DNA of 39,005 nucleotides from Bradyrhizobium sp. ORS 375 (GCF_000239775.1 NZ_CAFI01000041.1:1-39005), one strand, 5' to 3'; positions 20,886-30,352 are shown, counted from the stretch's first letter. Notes: generated by a model from the letters alone, not told the origin. Numbers and translations are program-made.

Positions 20886-21488
20886 GTGACGCCCCGTCCT
20901 CGGAACTCGGCCGCGCGATGGCGCGCGCCCGGAACCGAATGCTTGTTGGAGCGAACATCCGCGCCCGAGCTTTGGCGCGGCTTAAAAATGGGATGCTTGC
21001 GATGAAATCGTGACCAGCAGGCTGAACGTTGTGTTGCCTCGATGCGACAAATCTTAGCGAAAGCGGAGCGGAGGTCGCGAATGGCGGGGCTGATTCGCGG
21101 TCCGGTTGTGTTTGTTCAATTTCCGCAGTTGCTGCCAAATCGATGCAATTTGTAGATTTCCGCGGGCTGGCTCGCCGCCGCTGGCTCGAAACGTCGACCG
21201 AGGAGTACGCAGGTATGGATGTTGTGGTTCGCCGCTGTAACCAAGGTGCATTCTAGTCTTTGAAAGACTTTGATCTGTTCATGTCCGGCTCATCTATACT
21301 TTTTTATACTTGAATTTCGTCGAATTAAAGAAGGCGTAAACTTGGCGATATGACAGCAAACTCGTGGGTTGGGCGGTTTCCGGCCCCTCGGGGCACAAGC
21401 TGAAGATGGTTCCTCCTGACACTTGCCAGTGATATGCAGACTTCGAACGCTAATTCTTATGTAATAATTAACCATAGTCGGTGCCCCC
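20886..21488. promoter_or_regulatory. Divergent intergenic region upstream of C93 peptidase and giant adhesin
   Basis: A 603-nt gap with no supported gene. The right half (about 21250-21480) is much richer in A/T than its surroundings. It contains a perfect 7-bp palindrome AGTCTTT-G-AAAGACT (21255-21269), a weak sigma70-like pair (TTGATC 21270, TATACT 21295, 19-nt spacer), a second TATACT at 21305, and a GCCCC-TC-GGGGC hairpin near 21384-21395. These suggest the regulated adhesin promoter. The left half shows nothing clear. Confidence 0.45.
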
Positions 21489-24400
21489 GTGAATTACGCT
21501 GGCAAGTCTGACGCCGCGCTTTTCTCCGATGGCCTGGGCTCGACCGCGTCTAAGCTCGTGAAGCTGGACGCGCCGCACGCGCACGCTCCGGCGGACGCGA
21601 TCGTCATTCCCGACGCGCATTTCCTGTTCCATGCCGATTTCAAGCGGTCCGGCCTCGACCTCGTGCTGTCGTCCGATGGTCGTGAACTGGTCGTTCCGGA
21701 CTATTTCAAAGGCGAGAAACGGGCCGTGCTGGCCTCGCCCGATGGCGCCCACCTGACCGGCGACATCGTCAACGCGCTCTCCGGCGCGGTGCAGGTCAGC
21801 CAGGCGGGCGGCGCCGCCAGCGCCGGCAAGGTGATCGGCCACGTCACCAAGCTGCAGGGCACCGCGACGGTGATCCGCAACGGCGTGTCGATTCTCCTGC
21901 ACAACGGCGACAACGTCGAGAAGGGCGATATCGTCCAGTCCGGCTCGAACTCGACCGTCGGCATCACCTTCATCGACGGCACCGTGTTCGGCCTGTCCTC
22001 GAACGCGCGGATGGTGCTGAACGAGATGGTCTACGACCCCAACGGGTCGAACAACTCGTCATTGATCAGCCTCGTCGCCGGCACGATCTCGTTCGTGGCG
22101 GGTGAGACCGCCAAGCACGGCGACATGAAGGTCGACACGCCGGTGGCGACCATGGGCATCCGTGGCACCGCCGTGCTGGTCGAGATCGACTTCACGGTGC
22201 CGGGGCAGGGCGGTCTGCCCGACGCCAAGTTCCAGGTGCTCGTCGAGCCCGACGGCCGCACCGGCTCCTACGTCCTGTTCGACAAGACGACCTTGCAGCC
22301 GATCGCGCTCGTCAACCAGGCTGGGCAGCAGATCCAGATCAGCAACGGCATCGTGAACCAGACGACGGTGCCGCTGACGCCCGACGTGCAGAAGCTGATC
22401 AACGACGTCTTCACGCTGAAGTTCACCGACAATTCCAACACCAACCCGAAGACGACGACTCACTTCACCGATCTGGGCGTGCTGCAGACGCTGCAGCCGG
22501 TGACGCTGCCGAATGGCACCAGCGCGACGCCGAAGATCCTGGTCACCGACGGCGCCGCGCCGACCTCCACCGGCGGCAACACGCCGACCGGCCTGGACCA
22601 CTATGCCGGTGCGCCCGAGGTTCGGGTGCTGGACGTCAACGGCACGCTCAGCTCGAGCTTCGGCCTTAGCGAGCGTGTAGGCCAGACCGGGATCAGCACC
22701 GATCTCGACACGGTGCTCAGCCGGGTCAATTTCCTCGACATCAATCTCGCCGACCGGCCGACCGTATCGGTCAGCTTCAAGTCGTTTGCCTATAAGAGCG
22801 CGCAGCAGACAGACGTCACCGGCTCGTTGAACGCCCTGCAGCTGCAGGATGTCATGGCGACGGCCGTGGCGATCAACGTGACCCCGGACCCGGCCAACAA
22901 GAACTACGGCTCGGCGACGCTGACCTACAGCGTTCCCGACAATTATTTTGATTTCCTCGGTGCCGGCGAGAAGCTGACGCTGACCTACATCGTGCGGGTC
23001 GACACCAACTACGCACTCGCCAACGAATTCACCGAGGTGCCGATCACGATCACCGTGACCGGGACCAACGACAAGCCGCAGATTACGACCAGCGTTGCGA
23101 CCATCGCGTTCGAAGGCGGCACCAGCGTGCCGGGCGGGCCGCTGACGTCGGATGATCCGACCTCGGGCACGCTGACCTTCACGGATGTCGACCTCACCGA
23201 TACCCATACGGTGTCGGCCAAATTGACCAGCGCCGTGCTCGAGGGCGGCAGCGTTCCCCCGGCGCCGCTGGCGCTGTTCGAGCAGGCGTTGACCGCGACG
23301 CTGGCGGCGGACAGCACCGGCAGCGGCACGGGCAAGATCGCCTGGAGCCTCGGTAACCTGCCGGTCTACGTCGCCGACTTCATCCCCGCGGGGGAGACGC
23401 TGACGCTCACCTACACGGTGACGCTGACGGATTCGCAAGGCGCGACATCGACCCGGACGATCACGGTCACCATCACCGGCACGGATGATCCGGCCGTGGT
23501 CTGGATCGCCACCACGCAAGACGGCGAGAGCAGCGGCGCCCAGGTTCATCTGTGGAGCGACGCCGCGAACTGGGCGACCGGTCTGGCGCCGACGGCCGCC
23601 GACGACGTCATCATCATCACCGATCAGCTGCACGGCCTGACGCCGGCCTTCCCGGTGACGATCGACGCCGCAGCCTTCGCCAAGTCGCTCAGCATGAATG
23701 ATTTCGGCGGCGGGGCGATCCCGGAGCTGGACAATCACAGCACGCTGACGATCAGCGGCGCGCTCACCGCCAAAGCCGATGCGCGCATCATCAATTTCGC
23801 GGACGCCATCATCAACGTCGGCGGCTCGGCGCAGATCCTGGATCAGGCCGAGCTGCACAATTCCGGCACGGTGCTGCTCTCGGGCGGCGGCGTGTTCGGC
23901 AGCGCTGCAGGCATCAGCAACACGGGAACGATGGAGCTGACCGGCGGCACGCTGACGGTGCATGGCGAGATCGAAAATGCCGGCGAGGACAGCTCCGGCC
24001 TGATCCAGGTCGACCAGGGCGCGACTCTGACCCTCGACGGCGGCAGCATCGACGGCGGCACGATCGTCGTTCAGGGGGCGCTGGTCGTTCAGACGTTCGG
24101 AACGCTGGAGAGCGGCGAAGAGACGTCTCAGCTTGACGACGGCATGCTCGTCCTGAAGGGCGGCGCTGCGATCAGCAATGCCGAGTTCTTGAATTTCGGC
24201 ACGATCGAGGCCTTGGGCAGCGGCAACGTCCTGTCGGACGACGCCGTCACCAATGCCGGCCGGATCGTCGTCAAGGCGCAAGGCGCGCTGAAGCTCGATC
24301 TCGATACCAGCATCGACAATGCCGACGGCCTCATCACGGTCGAGACTGCAGCCAAGCTGACGCTCTCCGAGGCGAGCATCACCGGCGGCGACGTGACGAA

Positions 24401-27400
24401 CGAGGCCGGCGGAACGATCGCCTTGACGGGACAGGCGGCGATCGGCGGCGGGACGATCGACAATTTCGGCACGATCGCCGTGTCCGGCAGCGGCAACGCG
24501 TTCGAGGACGAGACGATCAGCAATGCCAATGCGGCGGCGCTGACGATCGCGCTCGGCGGCGTGCTCTCGCTGTCCGGTACCAGCGTCGCCGGCGGCACGA
24601 TCGGCAATGACGGCACGATCGCGGTGATCGGGGACAGCAGCATCGACGGCAGCGCCGTCGAGGGCGGCACGCTCCTGATCGGCGACAGCAGCGGTGAGAA
24701 TGGCTCCGGCAACATCCGCCTCGTCTCGACCGAGAACGGGCTGCCAGAAACGCCGTTCACGCCAGTGACCTTGACCGTTCAGGGCGGCGCGACCTTGCAT
24801 GGTACGGCGATCGGCATCGATCCCGGCTCGGTGCTCGAGGTCGCGTCCGCAGCCGGTGCGGTCATGACCACGGTCTCGATCAGCAATTCCGGGACGGTCA
24901 AGGTCGACCAGGATGCGCTGCTGCAGCTCGAGGACAGCACGATCATCGGGGGCGATCTCGTCAACCGTGGCGTCGTGCATGTCGAGACGGCGGCCGCGAC
25001 CACGTTCGACGGCGTCACGATCGACAATGCCGGCGGTCAGATCATCATCGATGATGAGGGCGACAGCCCGGTGCCGTCGACGCTGGTGCTGGACGGACAC
25101 ACCTCGCTCACCGGCGGCGTGCTGAGCGTCGGCATCGCCGGGACGCTGGAGATCTCCGGCTCCGGCGTGACCCTGTCGGACATGCATGTCGGCAATTCCG
25201 GCGTCTTCACCGTCGACGTCGACGCGCTGCTCAGCCTGGCAGGCACCACGGTGAGCGGCGACGGCACGCTGCACGTCTACGGCACCCTGACGGCGAGCGG
25301 GTTCACCACCATCGACAGCTCGCTCTTCAATGACGGCACGATCGAGGTCGTCGGTGGCACGTTCGAGATCAACGGCGCCTTTATCAACGATGGCACGATC
25401 GAGATCGTCGGCGGAATCGTCGACATCAACGGCCCGATCTCCGGATCCGGAACCATCACGATCGATCCCGGCGCCATTCTTCACGTCGCCGGCGGCAATA
25501 CGCAGACGATCGACTTCAGCGGCGATGGCAGCAGCACGCTGGTCGTCGAGGACGCCAGCTTCGGTGCCAAGATCATCGGGCTCGGCGTCTCCGACAAGAT
25601 CGATCTCAAGACGATCAAATGGGATCCGGCAACCACGACCGCCTCCTATGATGCGGAGAGCGGCGTACTCACGGTCGTCGATGGCACCGGCAATAGCGTC
25701 AGCCTGACCTTGAGCGGCGCCGACTATTCGAACGCGCATTTCGCCGGCAGCGACGACGGCCAGGGCGGAACGCTCATCACGCTGATGGCCGATGATGCCG
25801 CGCCCGTCATCGCCGATGCCGACCACTCCGGCGCCATCGTGGAAACCGCCGGCGCGACAGGCGCGTCCGACCTCCACAGCGTCGACGGCACCATCCACTT
25901 CACCGATGTCGATCTGACGGATCGTCCGACGGCGGCCATCCTCGCGAATGCCCAGAGCGTGACCTGGACCGCGGCCGATCATCAGACCGATCTGTCCGCC
26001 CAGCTGACGCCGGGCCAGGTCGCCGCGCTGGAGCAGGCGCTGCAGCTGAGCCAGAGCGGCAACACCAACAGCGGTGCGGTCGGCTGGACCTATGCCATCG
26101 CCGACGGCGCGCTCGATTTCCTCGGCGACGGCCAGACGGTCACGGTGACCTCCACGGTGACCCTTGACGATCATCAGGGCGGCACCGCGACATCGACGAT
26201 CGTCGTCACCATCACCGGCACCAACGACAAGCCGGTGGTCACGTCGACGGCGCAGGGCGCTGTGATCGCCGAGCAGGCCGGCAAGTCCGAATCGAGCGAT
26301 CTCGACACTGCTCATGGCACGATCAGCTTCACCGATGCCGATCTCACCGATACCCATGTGATCAAGGTGGTCGACGTCGCTGCGCAGGGCGCGGCCGACG
26401 GACTTCCCTCCGATTCGTCCGTGCTCAAGAGCTGGCTCTCGCTCGGGGCGCTCACCGATTCCACCGGCGGCGCCGCCGCCTCGCAGCCCTGGACCTTCGC
26501 GGCCGAGGACAAGGCGTTCGACTATCTCGGCGTCGGTCAGCACGTCACGCTGACCTACACCGTCGAGATCGCCGACGGGCATGGCGGCGTGGTCACTGTC
26601 CCCGTCACCATCACGGTCGATGGCGCGGAGGACGCGCCTGTCATCACGGGAGAAACCAATCCGCCGGTCCAGACGGTCATCCTGTCCGAGCGGGCCACCG
26701 TGCTTACCACAGGCACCTCCCTCAATGCCCATGACATGCCGACCGAGACGTTCGACGACGTGTCGGCTGGCGTAATCGCCGACAATGGGCGCGGCCATGG
26801 CAGCTTCCATAGCCAGGCGCTGCACGCGAATTTCACGGCCAGCGGCAATGCGGGAATCGTGCACGGATCCTCGCCGGTGTCTGCGGCGCCCTACATGGCT
26901 GACGGCGCCGACCGGACCAACTATCTGAGCATCGGCAATCACGCGCAGGAGACCATCACCTTCGACAGCGCCAAGAACAGCTTCGGGCTGTATTGGGGCT
27001 CGGTCGATAGCTACAACAGCATCTCCTTCTACGACGGCAACAAGCTGATCGCCTCCTATAGCGGCAACGACGTCGCGCCGCTGCTGGCCAATGGCGGGCA
27101 GGGATCGCTGGCGTCAAACGGCTACGTCGAATTCCTTGGCCTGGCCCCGTTCAACAAGGTCGTGCTGGCGAGCAGCGCGAATGCGTTCGAGCTGGACAAC
27201 GTCTCGGCCGGGTTCATTGCCGATCAGCCCGTCAAGCTGGCCAGCGACATCTCCGGCACGCTGACCGTGCTCGACAAGGACATCGGCGACGTGCTGACCG
27301 CCTCGGTGCTCGGCAATGGCGTGATCAAGTACAACGGCTCGTCGACCCTGCCGGCCGAGGCCAATGTGCAGAAACTGGCCGATGCCGGCGCCGTGACCTT

Positions 27401-27908
27401 CGACAGCGTCACGTCCAAGGGCGGCTCCGAGGTCCTGCACTGGCACTATCATTCCGACGCCGTGAACCTTGACTTCCTGAAGCCCGGCGACACGCTGACG
27501 GTCACCTATCAGGCGGAGGTCAGCGACGGCCACGGCACGTCCGGCACCAAGGCGCTGACGGTGACGCTGGCGGGCAACGGCGCGTCGACGGTGAACGGCA
27601 CTGCGCACGACGATGACTTCGTCAATGTCGGTGGCGGCGTCACCATCTTCGGCAAGGGCGGCAACGACACCTTCGTGTTCAAGCCGCATTTCGGCAGCGC
27701 CACGATTGCCGACCTCGATCTCAGCCGGGACGTCGTCGAGCTCGACAGTTCGACGTTTGCGAACACGGAGGCGCTTGTTGCCTCGGCGCAGTCCGCCAAC
27801 AACGGCCACGACACCGTCATCACCGATGCGGCGCATGATACGCTGATCCTCAAGGGCGTGACGCTCGACCAGTTCAAGGCGCAGCACGACGGCTTCCACC
27901 TGGTCTGA
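21489..27908 (+). CDS. Giant type I secreted adhesin: FecR/retention-like module, VCBS-type repeats, beta-helix region, RTX-like C-terminus
   Basis: A 2139-residue cell-surface or secreted protein. The start is GTG 21489 with no good ribosome site; an in-frame stop at 21465 limits alternatives. Residues 40-95 resemble a BapA-type prefix (SGLDLVLSSDGRELVVPDYF). Residues 114-235 form a FecR-like domain (GKVIGHVTKLQGTATVIRNG, DGTVFGLSSNARM, DTPVATMGIRGTAV). VCBS-type repeats are at about 370-525, 526-670, 1437-1584, 1585-1711 and 1914-2029, most ending in VTITVTGTNDKP-like strands. Residues 675-1430 are a long series of NxGTIxVxG turns, probably a right-handed beta-helix. Residues 1750-1911 form a separate lectin-like domain. 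The C-terminus has one RTX-like turn (GKGGNDTFVF) and a final DTLILKGVTLDQFKAQHDGFHLV, typical of type I secretion targets. No HlyB/HlyD genes are in the window. Confidence 0.92.
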   Translation: MNYAGKSDAALFSDGLGSTASKLVKLDAPHAHAPADAIVIPDAHFLFHADFKRSGLDLVLSSDGRELVVPDYFKGEKRAVLASPDGAHLTGDIVNALSGAVQVSQAGGAASAGKVIGHVTKLQGTATVIRNGVSILLHNGDNVEKGDIVQSGSNSTVGITFIDGTVFGLSSNARMVLNEMVYDPNGSNNSSLISLVAGTISFVAGETAKHGDMKVDTPVATMGIRGTAVLVEIDFTVPGQGGLPDAKFQVLVEPDGRTGSYVLFDKTTLQPIALVNQAGQQIQISNGIVNQTTVPLTPDVQKLINDVFTLKFTDNSNTNPKTTTHFTDLGVLQTLQPVTLPNGTSATPKILVTDGAAPTSTGGNTPTGLDHYAGAPEVRVLDVNGTLSSSFGLSERVGQTGISTDLDTVLSRVNFLDINLADRPTVSVSFKSFAYKSAQQTDVTGSLNALQLQDVMATAVAINVTPDPANKNYGSATLTYSVPDNYFDFLGAGEKLTLTYIVRVDTNYALANEFTEVPITITVTGTNDKPQITTSVATIAFEGGTSVPGGPLTSDDPTSGTLTFTDVDLTDTHTVSAKLTSAVLEGGSVPPAPLALFEQALTATLAADSTGSGTGKIAWSLGNLPVYVADFIPAGETLTLTYTVTLTDSQGATSTRTITVTITGTDDPAVVWIATTQDGESSGAQVHLWSDAANWATGLAPTAADDVIIITDQLHGLTPAFPVTIDAAAFAKSLSMNDFGGGAIPELDNHSTLTISGALTAKADARIINFADAIINVGGSAQILDQAELHNSGTVLLSGGGVFGSAAGISNTGTMELTGGTLTVHGEIENAGEDSSGLIQVDQGATLTLDGGSIDGGTIVVQGALVVQTFGTLESGEETSQLDDGMLVLKGGAAISNAEFLNFGTIEALGSGNVLSDDAVTNAGRIVVKAQGALKLDLDTSIDNADGLITVETAAKLTLSEASITGGDVTNEAGGTIALTGQAAIGGGTIDNFGTIAVSGSGNAFEDETISNANAAALTIALGGVLSLSGTSVAGGTIGNDGTIAVIGDSSIDGSAVEGGTLLIGDSSGENGSGNIRLVSTENGLPETPFTPVTLTVQGGATLHGTAIGIDPGSVLEVASAAGAVMTTVSISNSGTVKVDQDALLQLEDSTIIGGDLVNRGVVHVETAAATTFDGVTIDNAGGQIIIDDEGDSPVPSTLVLDGHTSLTGGVLSVGIAGTLEISGSGVTLSDMHVGNSGVFTVDVDALLSLAGTTVSGDGTLHVYGTLTASGFTTIDSSLFNDGTIEVVGGTFEINGAFINDGTIEIVGGIVDINGPISGSGTITIDPGAILHVAGGNTQTIDFSGDGSSTLVVEDASFGAKIIGLGVSDKIDLKTIKWDPATTTASYDAESGVLTVVDGTGNSVSLTLSGADYSNAHFAGSDDGQGGTLITLMADDAAPVIADADHSGAIVETAGATGASDLHSVDGTIHFTDVDLTDRPTAAILANAQSVTWTAADHQTDLSAQLTPGQVAALEQALQLSQSGNTNSGAVGWTYAIADGALDFLGDGQTVTVTSTVTLDDHQGGTATSTIVVTITGTNDKPVVTSTAQGAVIAEQAGKSESSDLDTAHGTISFTDADLTDTHVIKVVDVAAQGAADGLPSDSSVLKSWLSLGALTDSTGGAAASQPWTFAAEDKAFDYLGVGQHVTLTYTVEIADGHGGVVTVPVTITVDGAEDAPVITGETNPPVQTVILSERATVLTTGTSLNAHDMPTETFDDVSAGVIADNGRGHGSFHSQALHANFTASGNAGIVHGSSPVSAAPYMADGADRTNYLSIGNHAQETITFDSAKNSFGLYWGSVDSYNSISFYDGNKLIASYSGNDVAPLLANGGQGSLASNGYVEFLGLAPFNKVVLASSANAFELDNVSAGFIADQPVKLASDISGTLTVLDKDIGDVLTASVLGNGVIKYNGSSTLPAEANVQKLADAGAVTFDSVTSKGGSEVLHWHYHSDAVNLDFLKPGDTLTVTYQAEVSDGHGTSGTKALTVTLAGNGASTVNGTAHDDDFVNVGGGVTIFGKGGNDTFVFKPHFGSATIADLDLSRDVVELDSSTFANTEALVASAQSANNGHDTVITDAAHDTLILKGVTLDQFKAQHDGFHLV

Positions 27909-28014
27909 GCCGGCCTTGCAGCAGCGCGGTTCGGGCTGGATCGCCAGACGCTGCTCTCTTCGGGAATAGCTTGGTGTCTCGGATCGCCAGCCCCGGCGTG
28001 ATAATGGATACGGC

Positions 28015-30249
28015 ATGAATCGATTGAGGGCAGTGCCACGATGGTTCGCGCGCAAGTTCGGCTATGCGCGCCTGATCTGCCTGCTGCTGCTGGTCGCCTT
28101 CGCGGCGCTGCGGGTCGCCGATCCCGCTCCGCTACAGGAGTTGCGTCTCCGCACCTTCGACAATTTCCAGGCCTTCAGTCCGCGGCTGAAGACCATCCGT
28201 CCGGTCACGATCGTCGACATCGACGAGAAGAGCGTCGCCGATCCCAAGCTCGGGCAATGGCCATGGCCGCGGACGCGGATCGCCGAGATCATCGAGAAGC
28301 TCACGCGGCTCGGTGCCGTGGTCATCGCCTTCGACGTCGTGTTCGCCGAGCCGGACCGGCTGAACCCGGCGATTGCGGCCGAGACCTTTCCCAACCTCGA
28401 CGAGGCGACGCGCGAGAAGCTGAAGGCGTTGCCGTCGAACGATCAGGTGCTCGCCGACGCCCTGCGCCGCACCCGGATCGTGCTCGGTGAGACGGCCAGC
28501 AACGAGGTCCGCGCCGACCTCGACAAGACTTTGCCGGTCACCGGCGTTGCGACCATCGGGCCCGAAGCCGATGGCTTCATGGAGAGCTACCCGGGACTGT
28601 TGCGCAACGTTCCGGTGATCGAGCATGCCGCGTCAGGGCGCGGGCTGTTCACGATCCCGCCTGAGCGCGACGGCATCATTCGCCGTGTACCGATGATCCT
28701 GCAGGCGCAGGACATCACGATGCTGGCGCTCAGCTTCGAGATGCTTCGGGTGGTGAGCGGCGCGGATACGGTGCTCATCAGGACCGATATCGGCGGCATC
28801 ACCGGCCTTCGCATCGGCGGCTTCGAGATACCCACGGACCGCAAAGGCAGGATCTGGGTGCACTATGCCCGCTCCGATCCGTCGATCTACGTGTCGGCCA
28901 TCGACGTGCTCGAGGGGCGCGTGCCGCCGGAGAAGATCGCCAGGAAGCTGGTCCTGATCGGCCCCTCCGCCATCGGCTTGAACGACATCAAGACGACGCC
29001 GGTCGATCCGGCCATGCCTGGGGTCGAGGTGCATGCCCAGGTTCTGGAGTCCGTCCTCACGGGGTCCATCCTGACGGTTCCGTCCTGGGGCCTTGCGGCC
29101 GAATTCTTCGGTGCTCTGATCCTCGGCCTGCTCGTGATCGTGTTCGCACCGCGGCTCGGCGCTGTCACCCTCGTCGTGGTCGGCGCCGTATTCGCGAGCG
29201 CGCTGCTTGGCTCGTCCTGGTACTTCTACACGCAGCATCGCCTGCTGATCGACTTCACTTATCCGATGCTGTCGACGACGTCAGTCTACCTGACGCTGAT
29301 CTTCGCGAGCTTCGTTCGCGAGCAGAACCAGCGTCGGCAGATCCGCTCGGCGTTCGGGCAATATCTCTCGCCAGCGCTGGTCGAGCAGCTCGCGCATTCG
29401 CCCGAGAAGCTGGTGCTCGGCGGCGAGGAGCGCGAGATGACGATCATGTTCTCCGATGTACGCGGCTTCACCACGATCTCGGAGAGCTACAAGCACGATC
29501 CGCAAGGTCTGACGCGGCTGATGAACCGCTTCCTAACGCCGCTGACCAACGCGATCCTGGCACGCAAGGGCACCATCGACAAATACATGGGCGACGCCAT
29601 CATGGCGTTCTGGAATGCGCCGCTCGACGACATCGAGCATCACCGCAATGCCTGTGAAGCGGCCCTTGACATGCTCGTGAGCGTCGATGAGCTGAACCGC
29701 GCTCGCGAGCAGGAGGCGAGCGACGGCGGCCACGTCTACATCCCGATCAATATCGGCATCGGGTTGAATACCGGGGTCTGTGTAGTCGGCAACGTCGGCT
29801 CGGACCAGCGTTTCGATTATTCGGTGCTGGGCGACAGCGTCAACCTCGCCTCGCGCCTTGAGGGCCAGTCCAAGGAATACGGGTTTCCGATCATCGTCGG
29901 CTCGAAGACGGCGCTTGCGGTGAAGGACAAGCTCGCAATCCTCGAGCTCGACTTCATCATGGTGAAGGGCAAGACGGAGCCGGAGGTCATCTACGCGATC
30001 GCGGGCCGCGACGATGTGATGAATTCCGAGCGCTTCCAGCTGCTGCGCAACCTGACCATCGAGATGCTCGCCGCCTATCGCAGCCGCGATTGGGACGAGG
30101 CGCTGGCGGCGATCGCGCGGGGACGCAAGAGGGACGAGGCGGGGGAGCTGGCCAAGCTGTTCGATCTCTACGAAGCGCGCATCCGCGCCTATCAGCAGAG
30201 CCCGCCGCCGGACGACTGGAACGGCGCGCATGCGCTGACGTCGAAGTAG
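28015..30249 (+). CDS. CHASE2-domain class III adenylate cyclase
   Basis: A 744-residue membrane receptor predicted to make cAMP. TM1 is about residues 18-35. The CHASE2 periplasmic sensor follows (VTIVDIDEKSV, GQWPWPRTRIAEII, AFDVVFAEPD), then three TM helices (about 355-440) and a cyclase domain from about 470. Catalytic residues are intact: metal Asp D481 (MFSDVRGFT) and D527 (KYMGD), adenine-selecting K523, S603 at the second specificity position (usually Thr or Asp), and transition-state N610 and R614 (SVNLASR). The start ATG 28015 has a weak ribosome site. It lies 106 nt downstream of the FecR-domain adhesin on the same strand, without an obvious terminator between them, so cotranscription is possible. 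Confidence 0.94.
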   Translation: MNRLRAVPRWFARKFGYARLICLLLLVAFAALRVADPAPLQELRLRTFDNFQAFSPRLKTIRPVTIVDIDEKSVADPKLGQWPWPRTRIAEIIEKLTRLGAVVIAFDVVFAEPDRLNPAIAAETFPNLDEATREKLKALPSNDQVLADALRRTRIVLGETASNEVRADLDKTLPVTGVATIGPEADGFMESYPGLLRNVPVIEHAASGRGLFTIPPERDGIIRRVPMILQAQDITMLALSFEMLRVVSGADTVLIRTDIGGITGLRIGGFEIPTDRKGRIWVHYARSDPSIYVSAIDVLEGRVPPEKIARKLVLIGPSAIGLNDIKTTPVDPAMPGVEVHAQVLESVLTGSILTVPSWGLAAEFFGALILGLLVIVFAPRLGAVTLVVVGAVFASALLGSSWYFYTQHRLLIDFTYPMLSTTSVYLTLIFASFVREQNQRRQIRSAFGQYLSPALVEQLAHSPEKLVLGGEEREMTIMFSDVRGFTTISESYKHDPQGLTRLMNRFLTPLTNAILARKGTIDKYMGDAIMAFWNAPLDDIEHHRNACEAALDMLVSVDELNRAREQEASDGGHVYIPINIGIGLNTGVCVVGNVGSDQRFDYSVLGDSVNLASRLEGQSKEYGFPIIVGSKTALAVKDKLAILELDFIMVKGKTEPEVIYAIAGRDDVMNSERFQLLRNLTIEMLAAYRSRDWDEALAAIARGRKRDEAGELAKLFDLYEARIRAYQQSPPPDDWNGAHALTSK

Positions 30250-30259
30250 CTCGATGATC

Positions 30260-30352
30260 CGTAGGGTGGGCAAAGCGAAGCGTGCCCACCGCTTCCCGTC
30301 GTCGTATGGATGGACGGTGGGCACGGCGCTTCGCGCCTTTGCCCACCCTACG
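30260..30352. repeat. CGTAGGGTGGGCAAA inverted repeat
   Basis: Perfect terminal arms CGTAGGGTGGGCAAA (from 30260) and TTTGCCCACCCTACG (to 30352), with inner CGTGCCCACCG and CGGTGGGCACG also pairing. It lies just after the cyclase stop and may serve as its 3' hairpin. This is a widespread intergenic repeat family as I recall it. Confidence 0.85.

Noticed and set aside
21290-21475. 61-codon minus-strand open frame in the AT-rich region
   Set aside because: It has no clear ribosome site or recognisable motif, and it overlaps the probable adhesin promoter.
22059-26942. A 1627-codon open frame on the minus strand inside the adhesin gene
   Set aside because: It is antisense to a well-supported gene, consists of low-complexity Arg/Asp/Gly/Ala-rich sequence without domains, and is explained by high GC and repeated codons of the adhesin.
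20886-30249. LapD, HlyB or HlyD homologue expected beside a Lap-like system
   Set aside because: No GGDEF/EAL protein, type I secretion ABC ATPase or adaptor is encoded in the window, so these must be elsewhere or absent.
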